Of a stretch of 64,000 nt of DNA, positions 57,552 to 64,000 are shown piece by piece (position 1 is the first letter of the stretch; the number at the start of each line of letters is the position of its first letter). The position numbers and the translations under genes were made by a program. Source of the stretch: [Phialemoniopsis] sp. UDSM-2020 (taxonomy: Eukaryota > Ascomycota > Sordariomycetes > Thyridiales > Thyridiaceae); contig JAEILZ010000005.1 of assembly GCA_018873225.1 (NCBI GenBank), positions 3,472,001 to 3,536,000 of the forward strand, in the 5' to 3' direction. The notes beneath the pieces were generated by a model. The model had not been told where the DNA came from. It was given only the letters and a program-made list of their open reading frames with translations, and did not search any database.

Positions 57552-58196
57552 TCACATGTTGCGAACCACCCGGAAGTGCAGGTTGGGCAGATCGACCGAG
57601 GTGCAGCCCAGGACGCCCTGGGTACCACAGACGCTGTTGTCAAACTCGTTGTAGTAGTTGGCGGCGGTGTCGCGAACGATGTTGGCGACATCAACATTGC
57701 CGACGCTAGTTGTTTTGTTAGCTAAGATTACACACTCGGGTACTCCAAAGGCAACTCACAAAGCCGCCTTGTCGCTGGCGATACGCTCGACCGAGAAGGC
57801 GCAGGTGTCGAGGAAAGCCATGATGTGAGGCTTGCCGTCCCAGCCGTCGATGATCCAGTAGCCAAAGGTCTTGGCGACGGACTCTGCCATGCGGGTGCAG
57901 TCGTTGGTGCTGGGCAGAGGGAGGTCGTGCATGGCCTGGATGGAGGCGTGGTTGCAGAGCTCCTGGGTGAACTGGGTAGGGTGCCAGCCCGCGTCGAACT
58001 TGGCAGCCGGGTCGATCTTGGAGTCGGGCTTGTCGGCAGCGAAGTTGAACATGGAGGTTCGGAGGTGGAGGTTGGCCTTGGAGCCATCGTCGAGGGTGAC
58101 GACGTGCTCGGTGAAGTCCGGGTGAGTGGCCTGGCCGCCCTGGGCGGGAGCACCCAGCACACAGGCGGCAAAGGAGAGGACTGTTGTGAACTTCAT
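57552..58196 (-). CDS. Small secreted protein, Cys-containing (candidate effector-like)
   Basis: Exons 58196-57760 and 57705-57552 (54-nt intron) give 196 residues. A signal peptide is clear (MKFTTVLSFAACVLGAPA). The mature chain has five Cys (LCNH, DCTRM, DTCAFSV, VCGTQ, LGCTS), and the segments FDAGWHPTQFTQELCNHAS and FGYWIIDGWDGKPHIMAFLD are coding-like and well structured. No family recognised. The odd Cys number leaves one unpaired or processed. The codon choice is strongly C-ending, which usually marks high expression in filamentous fungi. Function unknown; export is the only firm inference. Confidence 0.85.
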
Positions 58197-58563
58197 TTTG
58201 CTTGGTAGATGATGAAGAAGATAAGAAGGGACTGGGTAGTTCTACGGATTTGCGGAGTGATGGATTGAGGTTGTGGTTGTTTGGGGGTGATCAAAGAGAA
58301 GGAATTGGAAAGATTGCAGGTGGAAGGGAAGCCTTTTATGTTCGTCAAAGATCAGTGATTCATCTGAACTTGGCAGATTCACGAAGTTCGACGCGCTTCC
58401 AAGTTCACCTCGCGACAATGGGTGTGCGTCACTGCCTTTTTCATCCCAAATTTCTATGAGGTGACTAAACTCAACCCTTGATGTCACCTTGAGACTCTCG
58501 TCACCATCTTTTTATCTCACCTCGAATCCCTCCTGGGACCTTCCACAATATTGTGATGTTTCA
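58197..58563. other. Intergenic, secreted-protein promoter side
   Basis: 367 bp upstream of the minus-strand secreted protein; no gene or repeat seen. Confidence 0.4.
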
Positions 58564-60595
58564 TTAAGCAAATGATATCCCATCTCCGATAGTCGAGTTG
58601 AATTCATCCAAGAATCCAAGTCCGAGTTCGTTCTCCCCGAAATGGGCGTACGTGTCTCGTTCCAGCGGATAGTCTAGCCAGGATCCTGTCAAGGGATCCA
58701 TGTGGAAATTGAGCATGCGGTTTAGATCCTGGCGTGCATCGTACCTGGTACGCAATACATTTCGCTGCGTCTGGATTGTCCCTCGTTCCTCCTCTGAATC
58801 TGCGCTGTGTGACCACTGCAAAGCCTTCGGGATAGCAGCCTCGAAGCTATCCAGGTCTGACTCCAGCGCGATTAGACAAGCAAGTTGCTGCGAGTTTTCC
58901 GACTCATGAAACCCTTCGCCGTTCGTCTTCCCCTCGGTCTCTCTCCACGGGTCGTATATCTGGACCAGGATCCTCTCGAGGATGTTGTGCAGCTTGGCTG
59001 CCTGTGTGAAGAATGTGGCATTGGCGAAGTGGTCTGCATCAACTTGAGCAGTCAACGGTCCGCGGGAAGAGATTTCTTCTTCCAGCGGACTTGGGATCTT
59101 GACGTTGAATTTCCGGGAGCTGAGAGTCGGGCGGCCCAATGTCATTGCGAGTGTTCTAGGACCAAGGGTGAGTAATCAGCTTCAAGTATGCTCCTGGAAA
59201 TGTCGACTTACACATCTAGCCATGCACAGCCATACCAGACACGCCTTCTCATCTCACGTACTAGTGGCGGCAGATCTCTCTCCACCTCCAGATGGAAACC
59301 GAGACCTTGCGCCATTCGCAAGGCGACTCCAGCTACATGCCAGCAACGTGTCCGGAGGTCCGCACTCTGGAGGTAATGCGCCATCACCAGCAGTGCCTGC
59401 ACCAGAGCGGCATGGCCGTAGTCAAGATTGTCGAGTCGCATGAGGTGTCGCGCACGGTGGGCAAAGGGACGGCCTCTCTCCCTCCGTTCATGCTCGGGCC
59501 AGTCGGAGACCTGGATTGCCAGGGCAAACATGATGTTCAACGCCCAGTAGAAGACAGGCCGAGGACATTGTGGTCCGCCGAGGCCGAATCTGTTCTCGGT
59601 GGGTGTGCAGGCCTTAGCATCCGCCTCCGACATCCACAGACGTTTGTAGCCTTCGGTAAAGGTTGGCCAGTGTAGATAGGGGTACAAGGAGTGCGCTCTG
59701 TTCCAGTAGATGTCGAGAAGGTGATCGGCCATCTGACGTGAAGGAAGAGTCAGGTCGTCCACATTCGCAAACTGTTGATCAAGTTGGCCAGAGGGTTGGG
59801 TCCGTGTCGTGTCTGGTTGGTGCTGTCTAGACACAGAAGGACTGCGAGGTGACGAGCCTCGAGCATGCAACTGGCCTTGGATATGACTTAGGAGAGATGC
59901 TGCTGAGGACCTTCCATAAAACTCGCCAGCGATAAATGGGGCATCGTCGCGTGGAATACTCGCGATGCCCGCCGCATCAATGGAGCCAGTCTCGTCTGCG
60001 GAGAGCGACGTCGTCTGAAAAGGAGAGGCATCGTCAACTTGGACACTCGTACCTTGACGCCCAAGCTGACCCCTGTCCGGCGTTCCTGAGTCAAGTGACA
60101 GAGAAAGGGTTGTGTGCAGGTGCGATGAATGAGCGGCAGGGCTTTGAACAGCCAAAGTTTTATCAACATTTGTAGAGAGGTCATATGGATGGTCTTGGTC
60201 CATCTCATCTCGAGCTTGAGCTGCTAAAGAAACACCTCTACCAGCACGCTCTTGATTTAGCAAACCCTCAACTTGTTCCAGGCGGCTCTGTAACGATTGT
60301 ATTATCCTGCTTCATTGCATCAGTTACGACCTCCAACGCCCAACACAGTTGTATCAGTCACTCACGTCCTGCTGTTGGAGCTTCTCGCCTTTTCCAGCGG
60401 ATAACGGCATGAGTGCTGCTTCCGGAGGCAAGCGGTACACTCCGGCCGCCGTCCATCGCAGCGGACTTTCTTGACGCGACATTCTTCGCAAGCCAGTGCA
60501 ATCTTTTGGCGCCTGCGTCCGCGAGTCGTCAAGTCTGTGCCGCGTACAACGTTCCGGGGCTGTTCAGGTGTTCCGAGCGAGCTTTGTGAGGACAT
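58564..60595 (-). CDS. Zn2Cys6 transcription factor with short C-terminal half
   Basis: Exons 60595-60366, 60306-59212 and 59155-58564 give 638 residues; ATG 60595 is the first in frame. The cluster is at residues ~36-62 (ACEECRVKKVRC, CTACLRKQHSC), followed after the first intron by a coiled-coil dimerisation helix (IIQSLQSRLEQVEGLLNQE). The fungal_trans core is typical: LLDIYWNRAHSLYPYLHWPTF, HAALVQALLVMAHYLQS, RMAQGLGFHLE and VREMRRRVWYGCAWLDV, then TLAMTLGRP. After QRNVLRTR the family usually continues with a ~100-residue helical stretch; here YDARQDLNRML follows at once and the protein ends 60 residues later, so that piece seems deleted or poorly predicted. Confidence 0.85.
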
Positions 60596-61101
60596 TGCTA
60601 AAGCGGCCCACAGCTTCTTAAGCGTCACGGAACGGCAGTCCGGGGTACGTCAATGCAGCGAGGCTATGGAAAACTGAGCAGGTGATTGAATCATGCTGCA
60701 GGGCCAAATGTGCGTCTGACGAATTAGATTGTTAATTTGGTGGAAGAAGAATACGCAGTTCCGAGCACGAGGGGGGAGGATAACGGCGGGGGCGCCATTC
60801 AACTTTTCCGGGGCATTCGGAACCGGGTCTGACAGTTCCGGCACCTACAGACACCCTCACAGACACCAGACTGCACTGGGCTGCACACCCACTCAAGTAG
60901 GGCTGTTCCAGGTGACTAACATTGCGCTACCACTACTGTAAGCTATGAGGGTGCGGGGTCAAGTTACCTATGTAGGTAGACTTTCGTACCAATGCAGCAG
61001 AAGGTTCGACGGGTCTTGATTGCGCTTCCTTTGGCATTCTAGTGTGCCGGGACAGCCTGTCTAAGTACTCTACAGAGATCTGTGCCAGCCATATCGTGAA
61101 C
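60596..61101. other. Intergenic, regulator promoter side
   Basis: 0.5 kb between the regulator start and the ankyrin gene stop. No gene seen. Confidence 0.4.
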
Positions 61102-62139
61102 CTATGAAGCCTCTTGGATTCCAAGAACAGACTTCATCTCCTCCGTCCCAAGCTTTGTAGCGTAGGTGACCGCACTGCCCCATGCGCCCTTCAAGTTGGG
61201 ATCAGCGCCCCGGCTCAGCAACCACCTAACCCGCTCAACAGCGCCAGCCATCACGGCGTTCACGATGGGATACTGTGCCGTCATGTGCCGTGACTGAAGC
61301 TTCGCATTCACATCCGCACCGTGCTCCACCAGCAGCTCCATGATCGGGATCCTCCCCTCGTCGAAGTCCCGGCTCGGCGCCACCTGTCCAGCGTGCGGAT
61401 TCGCCCCTGGTGGGCATGCTCCCGCGGCGTAGTAGAGCGGTGCGCCGTTAGAGATGAGCGCACCAGCCTCGAGCAGCATCCGCACGGACTGGGCACCCCC
61501 GCGCACAGCGGCGGCCTCGAGAGCGGCACACGAGTTCGTCTCAGGGTCGCCCATCCGGTCGCGGTAATTGGGCTGTTCGCCAGCATTCGGATCCGCGTCG
61601 TGCGCGAGGAACCAGGCAAGAAGAGCCGGTGAGGTAACGACTCGCGGCAGAAGCGTCGCGCCGTAGAAACCTGGGGTATTGGGTGTCCAGCCATGCTGCG
61701 CGAGTAGGTCGAAAAGGGCGATCTTGGAATCCTCAGAGGCGGAGAGGACGTGTCCCGGAGTTTGACGGGTGATAGGTGCGCCGCTTTCGAGCAGGTAGCG
61801 GGCGGTTTCGACGTTGCCGGCGGCGAGGGCCTGGACTAGGCCCTGGTGCAAGAAAGCCGGCGTTCGAGATTTGGACCCCACGACTGACTCGACAGCAGAC
61901 AAAGGGCCGCTCCGGCAGGCCGCTTGAAAAGCGGCAAAGTCTGGGTGCGAAGTGGTGTGCCAGCCGTTGAAGAGGTTCAGGTCATCCGGCTCCGTGATGG
62001 GGATATCGTCGTGAGCCATGCCCATTTGGTGCGACGGGTGTCCTTGAAGCTGCTGCTGCCTGGCAGCCATGGCCTGCGCTTGGCGTTGCTGAGCCTGTCG
62101 CATCAACATCGCTCGTGCCTGTTGCTCTCTTAAGTCCAT
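61102..62139 (-). CDS. Ankyrin-repeat protein
   Basis: Single exon of 345 codons. Residues 1-45 are Gln/Arg/Met-rich (MLMRQAQQRQAQAMAARQQQ) and probably disordered. From about residue 65 ankyrin repeats follow, with the typical helix-loop pattern: HQGLVQALAAGNVETARYLLESGAP, ALEAAAVRGGAQSVRMLLEAGA, IMELLVEHGADVN and VNAVMAGAVERVRWLLSRGADPN. About five or six repeats are discernible, some degenerate. There is no enzymatic or membrane domain. Function is likely protein binding, partner unknown. Confidence 0.85.
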   Translation of the reverse strand: MDLREQQARAMLMRQAQQRQAQAMAARQQQLQGHPSHQMGMAHDDIPITEPDDLNLFNGWHTTSHPDFAAFQAACRSGPLSAVESVVGSKSRTPAFLHQGLVQALAAGNVETARYLLESGAPITRQTPGHVLSASEDSKIALFDLLAQHGWTPNTPGFYGATLLPRVVTSPALLAWFLAHDADPNAGEQPNYRDRMGDPETNSCAALEAAAVRGGAQSVRMLLEAGALISNGAPLYYAAGACPPGANPHAGQVAPSRDFDEGRIPIMELLVEHGADVNAKLQSRHMTAQYPIVNAVMAGAVERVRWLLSRGADPNLKGAWGSAVTYATKLGTEEMKSVLGIQEAS

Positions 62140-63466
62140 TTTCGCTGATGTTGATGACTCTGTCTTGGGTCTCTCGCGAGCTCACACGAGACTTCAATCA
62201 GCACAGGTCTCTCGACTTCTGGTCTCGTAGGCCGTGGATGCTGAGATGCGCCTAGCAATCAATTCGGTAAGACAGCATCAGGCCACTATGTTCCACAGAC
62301 TTCAAGTAATGCCCCCGCCCAATCTCATCGTCAGATGACACAAGTGCTCGACTGTCTGATGGGAGAAGCAGCAGCATACGTCGTGCCACCCGTGTTCTCG
62401 TCCAGGTTGCTTTGTTCTGCCGTGATGATGTGTTCAGTCGAATCCCCGAGACGCGCAGCGTAAGTGCTGAGAAGACTCCAGGACTTCTAAGGTTAGCTCA
62501 TCGATTTGCACTAAACACTCAGCCCTCATGCCCCATAAAATCGTCGCCTCTCTAAGCCCTGGAGCTTTTAGGCGTCATGACCAGCGACTGCACAGGCTAG
62601 CACGATTGACGCCACTCCTTTTCCCAACGCTTTGTCTACAACATACATTTCAGTACCAAGCAGATATGTCAGCTCATAAGGTTAGCTAGATACCCCTTCA
62701 AACATGTCTTACTTTGACCAAATGAAACTGAGCAATCATATGTGCTTCTACGAATATCATACATTTGGTCTTATACCGCGAAACGAAAGTAGGGTGTGAT
62801 CACGTCGATACATACTTACTCCTATATGATACTATATTGTCACGAGCAGCCTCCTTGCGCGCATTCATTCCTGATTGCAATCTGAGAAATACACGAAGCG
62901 CATGACTTCATTTTCTACTCACGGTCTCGCTCACGTTTCAGAGCCGGAACTTTTTTCTTCCTCCCACATTCTTTCACCTCTCATCTTTTTCCACCCTGGA
63001 AATTTTCACAACCACCACTCAATCTGCACATCTACTGACCGTATCACGCGGTAACAGCAGTGCATGAAGGAACACCTAGCAGAGGAAGGTTTCTACGTGG
63101 ACAAACACTAAATCCTTGAAGTCTCAGATTGGTTAGGTGTTCTGCATCAGGAACCAATCTGAGAGTCAATCTTGAGATGAGTCTGATTTGAAGAGACTAC
63201 AGGTGAGCTCACGGCACGGCGAAAAAGTCTTCTCTTGTTGTGATACTAACTATACTTATATAAGCGTCAACATCCAGAGCATTTCTCCCAGCTTCCAGCG
63301 TATTTTCCCTCCCCGGCTACAATCAGCAACCTTGAGAATACCCTCTTGCTATAGCCCTGGACCAGCATCTATCTAGTAATCATTGCTCTTGCCACTCTAC
63401 CGTTACGAGATCTCTCACTGACGTCAGTAGCGCTCGGTCAGAACACCTCAAAGGTGGTCCAAAACC
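62140..63466. other. 1.3-kb intergenic with a perfect hairpin
   Basis: No coding signal on either strand. C/T-rich leader-like stretches lie at 62935-63010 and a perfect 13-bp inverted repeat at 63122-63164. It probably includes the promoter and 5' UTR of the gene that runs off the right edge. Confidence 0.45.
63122..63164. repeat. Perfect 13-bp inverted repeat, 17-nt loop
   Basis: Arms TCTCAGATTGGTT (63122-63134) and AACCAATCTGAGA (63152-63164) pair without mismatch. The arms contain an ATTGG/CCAAT pair, so two opposed CCAAT boxes are an alternative reading. Confidence 0.75.
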
Positions 63467-64000
63467 ATGGCATCGGGAGCCATCAAGACCGAGCCAGAGT
63501 GCGCCTCTGATGTTCCATCGCTGTCTACCAGTGTGACTGCTGGTGAGGAACCGTCTTCGACCCCTTCGAAGAGCTGGGGCATACCCATTCGTGCTGTACG
63601 AGCACGCCGTCAGGCGCCACGGAGGAAGGTTACAAAGCCTTACCGGGAGGATCCAGTCGTTAAGGAGGCTGAGCTACGACGCATAGCTGCTTTCAGCGCT
63701 TCTGAGAAGGACAAGGTTCAAGTTGACGGCGTCTCGTTGGAGAGCCAGAAGTATGCAGTGCCAGCACTTAGCGGCGCCATCACCAGGGGTAGGATTGAAA
63801 AGAAGACACAAGATCTGTTTTCGGAGCGACATGGCAATACCACCCGTGATCTCATGTACCGCTGGCACCAAGCGCTAGAGCGGCCGCGAGCTCCAAGGAC
63901 CCAGGTTCAGGAGAAGTTGTGGTTCAAAGCCAAACATCTCTTCACCAACATGCTCACTGTTGCGGCACATGATGGCACCGGCTTGGAGGACACCGTCGAG
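63467..64000 (+). CDS. Orphan protein, 3'-truncated by window edge (hypothetical)
   Basis: An ATG in good context (CCATGG) opens a frame of 178 codons that is still open at the right edge. The first ~60 residues are Ser/Thr/Pro/Arg-rich (EPSSTPSKSWG, RAVRARRQAPRRKV), followed by a charged helical part (KEAELRRIAAFSASEKDKVQ, then GRIEKKTQDLFSER) and DLMYRWHQALERP, LWFKAKHLFTNMLTV. No signal peptide and no recognised family. The basic N-terminus would suit a nuclear or nucleic-acid-associated protein, but this is a guess. Confidence 0.6.
   Translation, partial: MASGAIKTEPECASDVPSLSTSVTAGEEPSSTPSKSWGIPIRAVRARRQAPRRKVTKPYREDPVVKEAELRRIAAFSASEKDKVQVDGVSLESQKYAVPALSGAITRGRIEKKTQDLFSERHGNTTRDLMYRWHQALERPRAPRTQVQEKLWFKAKHLFTNMLTVAAHDGTGLEDTVE

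Noticed and set aside
1..64000. Transposable element or CRISPR-like array
   Set aside because: No transposase, integrase or reverse transcriptase motif, no long terminal or inverted repeats with target duplications, and no spaced repeat array were found by eye.

Overview
The window is nuclear DNA of a filamentous ascomycete (Pezizomycotina, most likely a Sordariomycete). The evidence is many short (50-90 nt) GT-AG introns with CTAAC-like branch sites, several Zn2Cys6 transcription factors, Dal5-type and sugar-type MFS transporters, a GH55-type beta-helix protein and an intron-containing nuclear tRNA-Lys gene. I worked out about 30 protein genes and one tRNA gene. Exon joins were checked by hand for reading phase, so most coordinates are exact predictions. 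No transposase, rRNA, CRISPR array, or PKS or NRPS core gene was seen.

Layout. 1-3.6 kb: 3' part of a fungal-specific transcription factor, a small coiled-coil ORF, and an RRM gene with an in-frame TAG followed by 81 further sense codons. 3.9-9.0 kb: a carbon-source island with a Dal5-family transporter, an L-fuconate dehydratase and a Dabb protein; the divergent promoter carries three copies of GAAGAGCCG. 10-13.5 kb: an orphan protein with three predicted leader introns and a DAL81/TamA-like regulator. 14-18.3 kb: a divergent maltose pair, permease plus GH13 maltase, with one AmyR-like site between them. 19.4-28.1 kb: flavin monooxygenase, a degenerate DEAH helicase with a frameshift, a second Dal5-family transporter and a D-amino-acid oxidase. 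28.9-29.1 kb: tRNA-Lys(CUU) interrupted twice. 29.3-36.0 kb: carboxylesterase, an acidic orphan protein, a class I amidotransferase and an isocitrate-lyase-family protein lacking the KKCGH motif. 36.4-44.6 kb: Zn2Cys6 regulator, Dal5-family transporter, SnoaL-like protein, Dal5-family transporter. 44.9-51.3 kb: one 1,995-residue predicted secreted protein joining a NucA/NucB-like nuclease domain, a GH55-type double beta-helix, a Cys-Gly repeat region and a Cys-rich C-terminal domain. 52.4-64 kb: two small secreted proteins, an LRR/F-box-like protein, a glutathione transferase, another Zn2Cys6 regulator, an ankyrin protein and a 3'-truncated orphan gene.

The whole window looks like an accessory, environment-facing region: uptake permeases beside catabolic or detoxifying enzymes and their likely regulators. 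The two most unusual signals are the tRNA-Lys gene with a 59-nt GT...TGCTAAC...CAG insert in its D-loop, in addition to the usual anticodon-loop intron, and the nuclease/GH55/Cys-repeat fusion protein.
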